A stretch of DNA of 64,000 bases, taken from NCBI GenBank assembly GCA_037974965.1, contig JBBPFI010000007.1, forward strand, positions 248,001 through 312,000, in the 5' to 3' direction. The translations under genes and the position numbers were made by a program. Shown piece by piece: positions 44,802 to 58,142 of this stretch; the stretch's first letter is position 1, and each line of letters starts with the position of its first letter. Under the pieces are notes generated by a model. The model did not search any database. It saw nothing but the letters and a program-made list of their open reading frames with translations, and had not been told where the DNA came from. This DNA is from Dacryopinax spathularia. Taxonomy: Eukaryota > Basidiomycota > Dacrymycetes > Dacrymycetales > Dacrymycetaceae.

Positions 44802-45497
44802 GGTAAGTCGAGTTGTTTGGCGAGAAAGAAAGGTTGCTGATGGGGTTTAAGTAGAGAAAAGAGCTGGTGGCGAGAGGTGGAGTGGTGGTAGGAGACAAAG
44901 GACGAGGTCGATGGCGACTGGCCTCGCGCATGGTCTACACGAGGCTATGGCACGTTGGCCTCGCCACAAAGGCCACAAACCACTGTACAACGCCAACATC
45001 GCTCGGTAAGCAAATATATTCTCTTTACTTTCTATTAAAATCGCACTAAAGTGTGGACTTGCAGTGGCACCCATTTCGCTGAAGCCAAATTTTTCGGAAA
45101 ATCTCGCCGAAGTACATTATATGCGCGCTCAGGCTCAATTAATACTTCAAATTTGGCGCCCATTTCGTTTCAAGATGTTTTCAAAGCATTGTATTACTAC
45201 CTAGAGTAATAATCTACCAGTTTGTTTTGCTAGAACCGACCTAGAGGTAAGACAGAGCTTCGCGGAGAAAATCTGAGGAATGGTTCCCATTTCGCTGGGA
45301 GACTTACCTATCGGCCGGGGTTTGGGCCCTCCGCTCCGAGGCGGATCCTGGAGGGGGGCGGATCCATATCTCGTCAGCGCCCTGACCTTATCAGCTGAAA
45401 GTTGAAAAGCATCCGCAGCCCGGATGACTTTCGGACCCTGATTCGCTGTCAGAGAATGGCCAGCTAACACCTCCCTCTCTCTTCCTCTGTACGCTGT
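44802..45497. other. Right end of EnSpm element and SELO upstream region
   Basis: AT-rich, non-coding. Reversed motif copies sit at 45067, 45155 and 45285, the last about 210 bp before the SELO start. CACTAAAGTG at about 45045 is the only CACTA-like string, but it does not fit a terminus. The border with the SELO promoter cannot be set. Confidence 0.5.
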
Positions 45498-47692
<2,195 letters not shown>

Positions 47693-48199
47693 ATTGAATG
47701 TGGGGGAGGAGCGGGGTGTACGATGTGGGCATGTAGAGTGTAATTATGCGATTATTCGGCTCGGTCCTGTCTACGGTGCTCCGCCTCGAACAGCCAGGGG
47801 TGATGGAAGCGGCATGCCGGATACCGAAGGGTTAGCCGCACTTGCTGTGAACGGAGCAACGGGGCCGTCGTCACGAGGTGATGGAGAATGGGGTAGCCGA
47901 CAAAAGTCATATGAAGGATTACATTGGTCATCTGAGAGGGAGTTGAGTACGTGAGGGGACAACGTTGCAGTACACTCACACAGAATGCTTGCAAGTCCAA
48001 AGGCGGAATTCAAGAGAAGTGCCAAAAGGATATCAACCAGGTCTTTGAGGATGGGAGTGTCATCTACTGAACGAGGACGATAGAAGAGAGGGGCCAGAGC
48101 CTGTAAGTGCCCCAGGAAGGTATTCATATCGCAATCGAAATTGACAGGAAGTAGGAGGTGTGTGCGGTTGTCATGCTGGCGGATCCACAAGTTACAGAT
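47693..48199. other. Spacer, possibly with a decayed exon
   Basis: The minus strand is open over 47771-48190 and reads a hydrophobic stretch (LVDILLALLLNSAFGLASIL). It could not be joined in frame to the gene upstream. It may be an extra exon or a separate small gene. Confidence 0.3.
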
Positions 48200-49415
48200 T
48201 CAAATTTGGCCGAGCAATCGAGCAAGAAGTGCGGCCCAGATGCCAACCTTACAGCAATTGAGAACAACGTGATTCCACATCAGCTTCGACCATATTGCTA
48301 CCCAAGAAACGAATTGACCCCTGACACAAGGGCCTTGACCAATAAGTTGGCAAAGGTATTGGGCAAACGGCAACAAGGGATTGACTGCAGCAACAATGCT
48401 TTCATCAAAGGTGGTGGTTGCAGAAGTTGCGTGTTCGCTGTGGGCAAAGGTTTCCAGCACATCCCCCAGACAAGACTGAGGAAGCAGAACTCTGTCAAGG
48501 GAGGTGAGGCGGTCATTGACCTTTTGGCTGCTATGGCGGAGGACATAATGCAGGACAGAGCTAGATGGAAATGAGATAAGACTGTCACACAAGTGTCCTA
48601 TCAATGAAATGGTACAACAGCCAGGTGGCAGGATATTGGGTAGGGAGAGAAGGTGTTCCGTATACTGGAGCGCAGAGGGCTTGTGCATGGTGACGATACC
48701 GCTGAAAAAGGTCAGAGTGCTGACTTTGAATTTGTGAGAGGACTAACATTCCATCAATCTGGCAAAGGTGCGCGTTAATCATCCGCAGTTGCAACATGTC
48801 GATCTTATCAAACAACCATCTTTTGAGTTGTTTGCTGTCTATGACGACACACATGGTATTGCAGGCAATCAACAAATGGGTCGTCCTGCATCTGCTGTTG
48901 ACTGCAGGAATGTCAGGCTGATTGTTGAACATGCTATGAAGGGTGTCAGACGCCGAAAAGGGTGGGCTGGATGGTTTGTGGATGTGGTTGACATCCTCCC
49001 CAGATGGCAAGCCGATAAGGGCCACAGCAGGTATGCCGCTTCTCTCCTGAACGTTTGAGCCCCAGGACAAGCAGAGTCCGAGCGCTTTCGAAAAGACAAT
49101 GTCGTGGTTATCAGGGCCGCAGCTGGCCGGTACTTGAATGCCGACTGTCCTGTTGTATCCCTGAACAATGGGCTGCACAACACTCAATATGACGGCAAGT
49201 TGGTTGCCTGTCCATCCAGAGAAGTCGCCATGGAAAGTGTCAACAGCAGCCATGGACGCATGCCTGAGTAAACGGGGAGAGTTGTAGACGATGGGGAGAG
49301 AGAGGGCAGCAGAGCAGCCTGTGATGGTAGCTGCTCTTGATGAGCGAAAAATGTGCTTCTGCACAGCATTGAGCGGATGAGTGGTAATGAATCGGTGCGT
49401 ATGTTGGGAGGTCAA
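48200..49415 (-). CDS. Unrecognised protein, lower-GC region
   Basis: Two exons (48748-49415 and 48200-48701) with a 46-nt GTTAGT..CAG intron close in frame to 389 residues from MTSQHTHRFITTHPLNAVQK. Features: a middle block (GNQLAVILSVVQPIVQGYNR, then LLIACNTMCVVIDSKQLKRW) and a C-terminal part rich in Leu/Cys/Trp (FVSWVAIWSKLMWNHVVLNC) that could be membrane-associated. I know no matching family. The base composition (near 50% GC) and codon use differ from the neighbouring SELO and NUP84 genes, which hints at a lineage-specific or acquired gene. Its exact start is uncertain. Confidence 0.45.
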
Positions 49416-49659
49416 AGGATTGTGGAGAGATCAAACCAAGGGTCTCAACAATGGCTTACTAGTAAATTACTGTATTCAGAAGCCCGGTTATCCTTGTCTT
49501 GATTATGTAACTGGCCAGAGGAAGTTTTGACTCTGAGCGGAGGGAAGAGAACCGTTTAAAATAAGGAGGGTAGAGGGGATCACACTCAACGGGGTCCTGG
49601 ACAGTAGCTGCTGAGTCTGGGGACCTGTTCTCAGTAAATCACGTGACGTACAGAAGTTC

Positions 49660-52626
49660 ATGGCGAAAGAGACCCTCATAGCGCGGTCGCCACTCGCGTT
49701 CACCACCAAAAATACCAGCGTCTCTCTTCCAACAATGGGTAAGAAACACCATCTTATTATTGAAACGCACTGAACAGTAGCCTACAGACATCGACGCCGG
49801 CCCTTCACAGCCGACATACTTCGAAAACTTCGCCGAGATCGTCCGTTCCTTCCGACCCGACGGCACCTCACAAAGTCCGGACAAAGACGCGCTCTTGGCG
49901 CCGGGGGACGGGTATGCAGCGCGGTTCGAGGAGATATGCGGCTTGTTTTCGTGCGTATTTCTCATCCTTTTTGTCCGTGGGGAGGTACTAAAGCGGGGTT
50001 GGTAGGAGGGAGGAGAGCGCTGATATGACGGAGGAGGAAAGGCAGGCGTGGATGTTGGAGTCGTGGACTTGGTTGCTCGTGGACGCACTATACCGGTCCG
50101 CTTCGCCCTCGTTCTCACCTCACATGCTCTGAGCTGAGAATTGCGAGCAGATACCGACTCCTAGACAGCCAAGAAGAGCGCGACACAGTCGAAGGCCTGC
50201 TCCAAGTCAACCCGTACACCCCACCCGCCGAGCTATCCGGCGCGATCCTAAACGACCCCCGTCTGTCCGAGCTCAAGCTCGTAAGGGACTGGCTGGGTGC
50301 AACGGCGAAGGATCCTGAGGAACTGCCCTACCGGAAAGGGTATTGGCCCAATACGACGGCGAGGGAGAATCAGAGGAAGAGGGTGGAGGCTGCGAAGGGT
50401 GCGGGGCTGGATCCGGATGCGCCGTTTAGGGGACTTGTTATGGAGGGCGATGATGGCGTACGTCGTGCCTGCTCATCTATACCTGCGACGCTTAACCGTG
50501 AGAATAGGCCTTCGACAAAAATCTGATGCGACATGTCTTTCAATGCATTCGCGCCAACTACCTTGAGGGAGGATTGGAGACATGCCGACAAGCAGCTCAG
50601 CCATGGCGCGCTGCCTCCCTCATGGGTGGTGCCGCATACTCCAGCCTCTCGCTCTCGAACTACAAGCACGTCCGCGACATGCCCACAGGCGGCAACCGAC
50701 ACCGGATGCTATGGAAGAAGACGTGTCTCAAGCTTGCCCGTTCTCCTTTGGCGGACCCATACGAGCGAGCGGTCTACGGAGCCATGGTGGGCGACGTGAA
50801 GAGTATCCGGGGAGTGTGCCAGACGTGGGGGGACCATCTTTGGGCGAGGGTGCATAGCCGGCTTGAGCAGGCTGTGGATGCGGGGTTGTTGGAGAGCGAT
50901 AGTTGGTGGATCAAGAAGGGGTCTATTGCGGGTGATATGCCTTTGGAAGGGCTGGAGCGGGTGACGGACAACCTTGATGCGCTGTTCGAGGAGGTAGAGC
51001 AGGAGGAGACAGTCGGGTGCGTCCCTCATCATCCTCCCTGCGGCTCTCTGGGACTGACCGCCTTCAAGGGACGAATCACTCCACCCCTTCCGCATAACCC
51101 AAAAACACATGATCCTGAACACAGTCGAGAACCTCCTGCGCGACTTCGACGAACAACTCGCCCTCAACTCCCTTCCCGAATCCGAATCCCTCCGCAATCG
51201 GCTCGTCTGCTTTTTTGCCCATCTCGTCCTCTTCCTGCGCTGGTCGGACGCTGTGGGACCGGATATGAGGCCGACGGAGGCGAATATCTTGCAGGAGTAT
51301 TGTAATACGCTGGAGAGGATGAATCAGCCTGATCTTGTGGCGCTGTATGCGGGCGTTATTGGGGAGGTTAATGATCCGAATGTGACGGATGGGGAGACGA
51401 GTTATGCACAGTTCTTGAAGCGTAGGCTGATCTCCCCTCGCTCCTGGAGCTCTTACTGACGCACACATCTGAAGGGATGAACAACGCACCAACAGAGCGT
51501 CGTGCCGAGGCTCTGCGTCGAACAACGCAGAACGGGCTCTCGTACAGCGTGGTCGCTGTTCGCACCGTAGATTCCATCTTCGGGGAGCTGATCCACTCTG
51601 TTAGTACAATTCTCCTTCCTGAAGTTTGGTTGGCTGATGTGGGTATAGTCCCCGACGAGCTTCGATGACCCAGAACCCGTGTTTACCGCTCTGGATACGC
51701 CCTTATCACAAGCAGAAGGTTCGCTGATCAATGCGATGGACTGGTTGCTCTTCGACAAGTCGACTTACGGCCCCGCACTAACACATGCAAATGCACTGCT
51801 TCGCTGGTTTCTACGTAAGCTCCTTTCTCTCTTGTCGTGATTCACTAGCTCAGCATTGTATGCAGTAAACGGACGATTGCATGCGGCCCGGCAGCTCGCT
51901 AAGCGCGTGCCAGTTGAGATTCAACGAGCACAACGAGCAGGAGCCCCGATAGACTACGAAACGGCTGAGCAGTACCAGCTACGGAACTTTGTTGGCTGTC
52001 TGGAGGCTCTTGAGCAGTGTAAGCAGTATGAGGATAAGACCCATCAGGCCAAGTTCGTCCCATCTCCGACGCTCTATACGTCTTGCTGACATCTTTGGTA
52101 TACCAGGAGCCGCCTGGCAAAAGCGGACTGGCAGCGGCTATACGCAGTAAGTTTCACGACTGTTCCAAGCGATTCCTACAGCTGATGCGCCTATTCAGAA
52201 CGCTGTATCCAACGCAAGAGAACTGACCCTCGCAATTCTGACCATGCGATGGCTTGAGGTTCTCCGAGAAGATCCCGCCCTCCCCGAACGACCCCGCCAA
52301 GTCAAACGACTCCGGCAGCTCTATATCCCCGAGCTGGTCATGCGTCTCCACCGAGTATTATACGCCGCTCGAGACGATGTCCCAGAGTACGTCTCTTCCC
52401 ATCCTTCCCCGAATAAAAAAGGACTTACATATTGGATAGGGCACTCCAATGGACGTTCGACCTCGCCAACACGGTCGCTGATGGCCGATACGACCTAGCA
52501 GAGACGTTCCTGACCGACAACCACGAGAGCAACAAGCTCATCGACTACCTCGCCGGGATGCGCGATGTGGGCATGACGGTCCTCCAACGTGGAGCGACCG
52601 ATCCGTTCTCGGTCATGCGCCGCTAG
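49660..52626 (+). CDS. NUP84: Nucleoporin NUP84/NUP107
   Basis: A scaffold subunit of the Y-shaped (Nup84/Nup107-160) nuclear pore complex. Twelve exons (49660-49738, 49788-49950, 50006-50095, 50151-50457, 50508-51016, 51069-51421, 51475-51599, 51649-51814, 51866-52025, 52107-52146, 52199-52386, 52440-52626) close in frame to 788 residues, the usual size for the family. The protein is all-helical. Recognisable stretches include HVFQCIRANYLEGGLETCRQ, AAQPWRAASLMGG, DPYERAVYGAMVGDVKSIRG and CQTWGDHLWARVHSRLEQAV, which form the Nup84/Nup107 core. The exon 9 donor GTATGA was chosen over a stronger GTAAGC 7 nt upstream because only the former keeps the frame. Confidence 0.92.
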
Positions 52627-53194
52627 TCCTCACCTCAAAATATTACCAGAAGGGCCGTGTGCTCGTCTGTTTTTGCTGCACGATATACCACCCCAGCATG
52701 CCCCGTCGTACCATCGATCCGGTATGTTCATGTACTGTAGCTAGCTAGTATTACATAACGTGTCGGTGTGTCCAGATGCTAAATTCGTATCGAAGGCGTC
52801 GCTGCGCATAATCTGAAAAGAAAAATCAAACTCAGACAGAAGGAGAATGTGGAACATCGTTGCCAAAAGAAAAGCGAAATCAGAAAACCGGCGAAGGAGA
52901 TGTTGGAAGTGGGAAGGAAGGCAGATAGGAAAATAGATAAGTGCTTGGGAGTGGTGGTCATACAGCGTGGTTGGAATGGAAGATGGTGAAGACCTGGTGG
53001 TGGAATAATAAATGGGGGAAGGGTGATCTTGTGTGAGATCGAATATCGACAGTGAAAGCATATTTGAAAGGCAGAAGGTATCGTAGCGGCTGGCAACTTC
53101 AACCTGCTCCTTCCAGTCCGGCCAGGTCGTCCAGATTTTCTATAGTTTTGCGTTTGTTTGTTCGTGCGGGGGCGTGCGGGCGTGCGGGCGTGTT
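52627..53194. other. Convergent 3' spacer between NUP84 and the MARVEL gene
   Basis: No gene recognised. The part from 52780 to 53050 is A/G-rich on the plus strand. Confidence 0.5.
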
Positions 53195-54347
53195 CTACCG
53201 CCTCGTCGACTCCGAATGTCTCCTACTCCTCGTAGTCCTCGCCACCCCCCCACTAGCAGGCAACTCCTGCACCTGCGGCCCATTCGGTCCTTGCTGGACC
53301 AAGATATTCCTCCCAGGCTGCTGGACGACCACAGGCTGCCCGTAATACTGGCCCTGGGCGATCGTACCGCCCGTACCGTTTGTGGAGCCGTTGGCGTAGT
53401 ATTGCGGGTAGTTGCCGTAGGAGCCGTATTGGTATGGTTGGCCCGCGCTGTATCCTCCTGCTCCGCTGCCGTAGGCTCCGCCGGCGCCGAACCATTCGAG
53501 GTCGTCGATGCTGTTCGCTCTGTTAGTGTTGCTCTAGTTCCTGGGAGAGTAGGGACGTACTCCATGGCCATGGCGTTCTGCCCCCTCGCAGCGGCAGTGA
53601 GCGTAATAGCGAGCACAGTGAAGAAGCAGATTATCCCTATTCCCCTGTCAGCATTTGCCCCGTCTTGGTCCATAAGGTAGAATAGCGGGGACGTACACAT
53701 CCCAAACTGCACCCACGCAATAGCCTCAATAGCCTTCATCTGGTAGCAGTAGCTCTGCGCCGAATCTATCACCCAAACAAACTTAAGATCAGCATTTCTG
53801 GTCACATGGGGCGCAGGAGGAGTGGGGGGGACGTACATGAACCCCCAATTGATGTCTGCACGTTCTGCCCACCGAGTGAATCGCATTGTACGAACCCGAG
53901 GACATCGTCGCTATACGCTCCAAGCGCCAGCCAGAGGACGGCGGCTATGAAGATCAGAGCCAGGTCTATCGGCGGTTTGGATTTTGCCAGCCTATTGCAA
54001 GCGTCAGCGTGAGCTCGTCATGAGCGTGCATGAGAGGAGGACGAACAGAGCGAGGATCATAAGTATCGTAAAACTCGGAGGAACGAGGGAATATATGAGG
54101 AAGTCATCTGTCCCCATCAAACTGCATTAGCGCTCCTGCAATCTGTCAGCAGGAAGAGGAAGGGGACGCACGATGCGTATTTAGAAACAGATTCGTGAGG
54201 TTCGCTGCTAGCCCTAGACCGGCAGCAGCAAGGCAGAACATCAACACTACCCCCAGCGGATATCAGTAAAAGATTTGAGTGCATTGGAGTGAGGTAGGAC
54301 GGACCATAGACCACTCTCCGAGTCGTTGCGAATACGCTTAGTGCCAT
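53195..54347 (-). CDS. MARVEL-like four-helix membrane protein
   Basis: Seven exons (54305-54347, 54172-54246, 54047-54107, 53837-53991, 53697-53765, 53561-53636, 53195-53519) close in frame to 267 residues. Four membrane helices are visible: VLMFCLAAAGLGLAANLTN, the segment around VPPSFTILMILALL, DLALIFIAAVLWLALGAY, and WIICFFTVLAITLTAAAR. A Cys-containing loop lies between helices 3 and 4 (QCDSLGG and AQSYCYQMKAIEAIAW). The C-terminal cytosolic tail is Gly/Tyr/Gln-rich (YGSYGNYPQYYANGSTNGTG). This matches fungal MARVEL-domain proteins, which sit in the plasma membrane or vesicles. The donor of exon 3 (GTTCGT) is weak. A specific role is unknown. Confidence 0.8.
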
Positions 54348-54960
54348 CTCGTTCACTCAAGCCTGCCCGTCGCCTCTGAGAGAATAGTACGGTGAGAGAT
54401 AGAGGGGGAGAGAGAGAGAGAAGGATGAGGTGGGGAGGTCAGTTAGTTTTCCGACTGCGCCTGTGCCACCGTCGTCTACACCGCCTAAATAGGGCGTGTG
54501 ATGATGACCGACCGCGGGAGCTGCCCCGACGTTTGGGAAGGAGGGGGAGAACACGAGGCAGCGGCGTCGTTCAACATGTCCCCAGCATGAACGGAGGCAT
54601 TCAGGGATCGCGTGGAATGCGGTCATTGACAATGAGAGCTCAGCCACTAATAACGCGTCATCAACGGAGCTGGGAGGGGTCTCATTAGGGACAGAGCCCT
54701 GCAATTGAGGGTTCTTCGGTCGCTTGGGAGCGTCCTTCAGTTGTTGAACGTCTGGGCAAGGGCTTCTTCTGGAGAGAAGGGCTTCGGACACCCCAAGGAC
54801 GTGGATGTCAGCATGATGGATCTCGTCGTTATGCGTGGGTATAGAAACACGTGGTCTGTATGCTACACTAGCCGCGTCTACCGTGAAGCCCACAGCAGAC
54901 CGCGACAGCCCAGGAAGTAAAAAGTCATGATCAGTATCAGCCTCTCTCAGAGTCTAGATC
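54348..54960. other. Spacer between MARVEL start and HUS1 stop
   Basis: Holds the MARVEL promoter (reading left), with a GAGA-rich tract at about 54385-54425. No gene recognised. Confidence 0.45.
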
Positions 54961-56267
54961 CTACTCCTCATCCTCGTCCAGCCGGGCAGGCAAGTAGAAC
55001 GTGAGGATTCCGTGCGAGTCCGACACCTGCCCAATGTAGACATACATGATCAGACAGTGGTTCTCGCATATACCTGGCTTTGTGTCAGCTCATACTCGGG
55101 TAGATCAGCTGGAGAAGGCCTCACAGGCTATACACGTGGTCGGCGAGATTACGGCTGTGCTTGTGAACTTTAGCAGGCTGGAGGCGCTCATGATCGCCGA
55201 GAAATGCTGCTGAGGATCTGGCGGTTCCCGGGGAGGTGCGTCTTCTCCCGCCTCTGCCACATGCCACAATTAACCTAGTCCGACTGAAGATAAGGAAGGG
55301 ACGAACCAATAGTAGGATGTATCAAGTTCTGCCATGTCGTCCTCAGTGCATCGTTGTCGTCCGTTACGGCCGCGAGGGTGAGCTCGCCACTGCTATTGGC
55401 GGAGAAACGGATCTTGGACGAGTAGTGCCGTAGCCGGTCAACCACGCTCCGCACGTCCTTCATCGGTGGTGTGACTATATGTACCTGCAGGCCTGTCAAC
55501 CATGAGTCCAAGGGGGTGGGATGTATGCGCACATCAGGATCAGGACATAACGGCTCCTTGATCTTCTCCATCTCCGTCGGCCTAATAATAGTCACCTTGA
55601 CCGAATGGGAGATCGTAAGTCCCCTCCCCCAATCATTGTTCTGCCACACCGTCACTCAGCCACATTTCCCAGATATTAGAGCAGGAGGGAAAAGGAAGGA
55701 GACGCACATTGACCCTCGTCTCGAACGTGAACACTGCATCGTTGTTCTTCTTTGCGAGCTTCATGATTGTTTCCCGGTTGCCGGTGCCGTCTTTCCCGCT
55801 GCTAGCGACATCCCGGAGGACTTGGACAAGCGAGTCGGTGGCGATATCGGCACATATCGTATTCTCCGCATTCGACTGCACGCGATAGTTGTCGAACAGG
55901 CTCTCCTGTGCTCTCGTCAGTCCCTGTGCCTACAGCCAATGCCAGCAGCAGCGAGGGAGCGAACCTGCTCTATCTTCCTACCCGCTCATCAGTTTCTTTA
56001 CCACGAAGGAGGACAAAACGGGACGCACGACCAAACCTGGATCCCATCCTCGCTCCCACCCCCAGCACAGATAATCTCAAAATGCTCAGGCGTCAAGCGG
56101 ATAATACACTTCTTCGTGACTTGCGCTACGGTCTGTGCAACTTCTGTATGGCGTGTCAGCTTGCTGGCATGTGTGCGTGTGGCTGGCTGTTTAGCGCCCG
56201 GGGAAGGGGAGAGGGGGGACGTACGGTACAGATGCTTGACATTCGTGACCGCTGCGCGGAACTTCAT
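54961..56267 (-). CDS. HUS1: HUS1 checkpoint clamp subunit
   Basis: HUS1 forms the 9-1-1 ring with RAD9 and RAD1, which is loaded at damaged DNA to activate the checkpoint. Eight exons (56225-56267, 56029-56143, 55965-55977, 55708-55905, 55533-55640, 55307-55484, 55125-55253, 54961-55073) close in frame to 298 residues, the normal length. It begins MKFRAAVTNVKHLY, then KKCIIRLTPEHFEIICAG, KIEQ-ESLFDNYRVQSNAEN, PDVHIVTPPMKDVRSVVDRL, LLKFTSTAVISPTTCIACIC and GILTFYLPARLDEDEE, all matching the HUS1 fold. Exon 3 is a 13-nt micro-exon, needed to keep the frame and supplying residues found in relatives. A 48-nt intron at 55485-55532 is open in frame and could be retained. Confidence 0.92.
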
Positions 56268-56545
56268 CCCTATGTGGGAGATAGTACACTGCTAGTGGAG
56301 GATCGTGAGCACCTGGTAGAGAGTCGACAATGGGCTGGTATGTTGGGATGCTATGGTGATGGGAATGTGGTGAGTCGGGCAGCAGCAGCAGGAGAGTCCC
56401 TGAGACAGAAAGAAAGACGCGTCGGACGCGTCTGGGGAGGAGGATCACATTCCAGTCACCCCAGCACGTCAACGTTCCCCGCACTTTCGTTGACCTCTCC
56501 TGCGTCCCTATCGTTGACGACGACAGCGACAGCCAACGAGCAAAT
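56268..56545. promoter_or_regulatory. Divergent HUS1/DUF1917 promoter with twin MCB boxes
   Basis: Two ACGCGT boxes lie in GACGCGTCG and GACGCGTC at 56416-56432, as an 8-9 bp direct repeat. ACGCGT is the MluI cell-cycle box bound by MBF in fungi, which drives G1/S genes. HUS1 being a DNA-damage gene fits; the control itself is inferred. Confidence 0.6.
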
Positions 56546-58051
56546 ATGGATAGCGAAACTGAAATTCCCGAGAGATACGTCTATGCATGGTCCAAAAGCC
56601 ATGAGTTGTCCCTGGACCAGTTTCTCGCTAGGGTGCGTTCGCCCCTCGCCAAATTGGGTAAGAGGTCGATGGCTGACTGGGAGGGGTAGTATAAGCCCAG
56701 TATGGTCCAGGATGACGGGACGAAGCCCTGGATCTGGGTGAGGAAAGAGGGGGATGCGCCGGGGATGGGGGATGTAGAGGAGGCTTTGCAGGCTGGGGCT
56801 TCTATTTGTGCGTTGCTCTCCTAAACCTCGGGTTATCCTCTGATAATGAGAGTTAGTGAAGGAAGCGACGGAGAGAGTCGAGGGTATCAACGTACGCCGA
56901 TCTCACTCTATGCACCAGTATACGTGCTAATGCGGGGCTGGGCAGAAAGACGACAAGATCCCCACTCGATCGAATAAGAAGACCGGCGCTAGGAGCAAAA
57001 AGGAGCTGAGGGAGGAAGTGCAGGCGAAAGCTGCTGAAGAGCTGAAGAAGCTGTCGCAGGAGAAGAAGTTTACCGTGGGGAAATGGCTGTTCTTCGCTCA
57101 GCCAGACTCTGTCGATGGGTATGAAGTCCCCGCTCTTCGTCCCCGCTCTTCCATCTTGAGGTGGATTCTGACGGCTGTGCAGGATGTGGAGCAGGATCGC
57201 TAGATCTCTAGTGGAAGGCGATCTGTCGAAAACCCCAGCGTGGATAGCGAAGGTCTCTACGTCCAAATCGGGGGAAGAACGACCTCAGCACCTCATATGC
57301 TTGTATCTTCCGGATTTGTATGACAAGCAAGCCGTTACTGAGGTGCCCATGTCTTGACTTGTTCATTGAGAGAAGCTGACGCGGTTATAGGTCCTGAAAG
57401 TACTGGTGTCGAAAGTGGGGTTAACGCCGAGTAGCGCGAAGACGGATTTGTATACGCATCTCGGGCTGGATAGCAAGCATCCGAGCGGCCTTCGGTCGAC
57501 AGTACGCTCTCTTCCTTCAGCCATCAATTACATGCTGATATTGGGCACAGATTTGGCAGGTGAAGGAACTGCTTTCGGAGGATGAGCTGAAGGCGAGTCC
57601 TTGTAGCTCACGTCCTGTGACACAGCTGACGCACCTCCAGGCGCTACGAGACGAGTATACCGCCAACCAAGCTTCCTCGAGAACCGTCAAACCCAAACCT
57701 GCTGCGAGAAAAGATGACCCATTCGGCGATGATGAAGAAGCCGAACTCAAACGGGCGCCTGCAGCAACAAAAGCGCCAAGCAAGCGCAAAGACGAGTTCG
57801 ACGACGACGACGAAGCAGAGGAGAAGCCAGCAAAGAAGGCCAAGACGGCCTCAGCACCCTCTTCTAAGCCGGCGGCGAAGAAGAAAGAAGAGTCTGAGAC
57901 GGAGTACGAGGATGACGATGCTGGCGATGATCTAGTCAAGAACCCAACTAAAAAGCCAGCTGTGCCGACTACCACCTCCACCGCTGCCCAGAAACCGGGT
58001 GCGAGCCGGCTTGCGAAGGCGAAAGTTGGGAGGTCGAAGGATGATGATTGA
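56546..58051 (+). CDS. DUF1917/UPF0696 (BLES03-like) protein
   Basis: Eight exons (56546-56632, 56690-56807, 56857-56891, 56946-57118, 57183-57342, 57391-57501, 57551-57592, 57641-58051) close in frame to 378 residues. The start MDSETEIPERYVYAWSKSHE, the Trp pair KPWIWVR, the block TVGKWLFFAQPDSVDGMWSR and HLICLYLPDLYDKQAV fit the DUF1917 family, whose fold resembles eIF4E. The C-terminal 110 residues are a charged, Lys/Glu/Asp-rich tail that is not part of the domain. The seventh intron (57593-57640) begins GC, not GT. It is open in frame, so retention would add 16 residues. Molecular function is unknown in fungi. It shares its promoter with HUS1. Confidence 0.78.
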
Positions 58052-58142
58052 TCGTCGTTTGTATTATTTGTATATTATAATGTGTACTGATGCGATATTG
58101 GCCCCCTGTAGATATCGAAAGACCCAATTATGATTGGTTCGT

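Larger units (their letters stand above)
36218..45300. repeat. GCGAAATGGG-type box dispersed through the EnSpm element
   Basis: Exact or near copies: AGCGAAATGGGCGCC (36218), AGCGAAATGGGATCC (36334, 36826), its reverse complement at 38305, GCGAAACGGGTGCC (about 38966, 41405), ACGAATTGGGAGCC (about 40701), CCGAAATGGGAGCC (about 43260), CGAATTGGGCGCC (about 38226 and near 43470), GACGAAATGGGACTC (41901), and reversed copies at 45067, 45155 and 45285. Copies lie in exons, introns and spacers. Five of the ten introns I mapped in this element carry one. Confidence 0.8.
36100..45310. mobile_element. EnSpm/TNP2-type DNA transposon with three genes
   Basis: Genes: a coiled-coil protein (minus, 36714-37617), a TNP2-like transposase (plus, 38045-41038) and a 1080-residue protein (minus, 41313-44801). 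A box of consensus GCGAAWTGGGNRCC occurs about 20 times across the region. Near the left end it reads forward and near the right end (45067, 45155, 45285) it reads in reverse, like the inverted subterminal repeats of plant CACTA elements. I found no CACTA termini or target duplication. The interval is set by the motif and by the flanking host genes (FHA/G-patch and SELO). Confidence 0.75.

Noticed and set aside
36100-45310. True CACTA termini at CACTAAAGTG (about 45045)
   Set aside because: It has no partner at the left side and points the wrong way for a right end. It lies inside the motif-bearing zone.
56101-56741. Plus-strand frame over the HUS1 5' end as a gene
   Set aside because: It overlaps well-supported HUS1 exons on the other strand and has no family resemblance.
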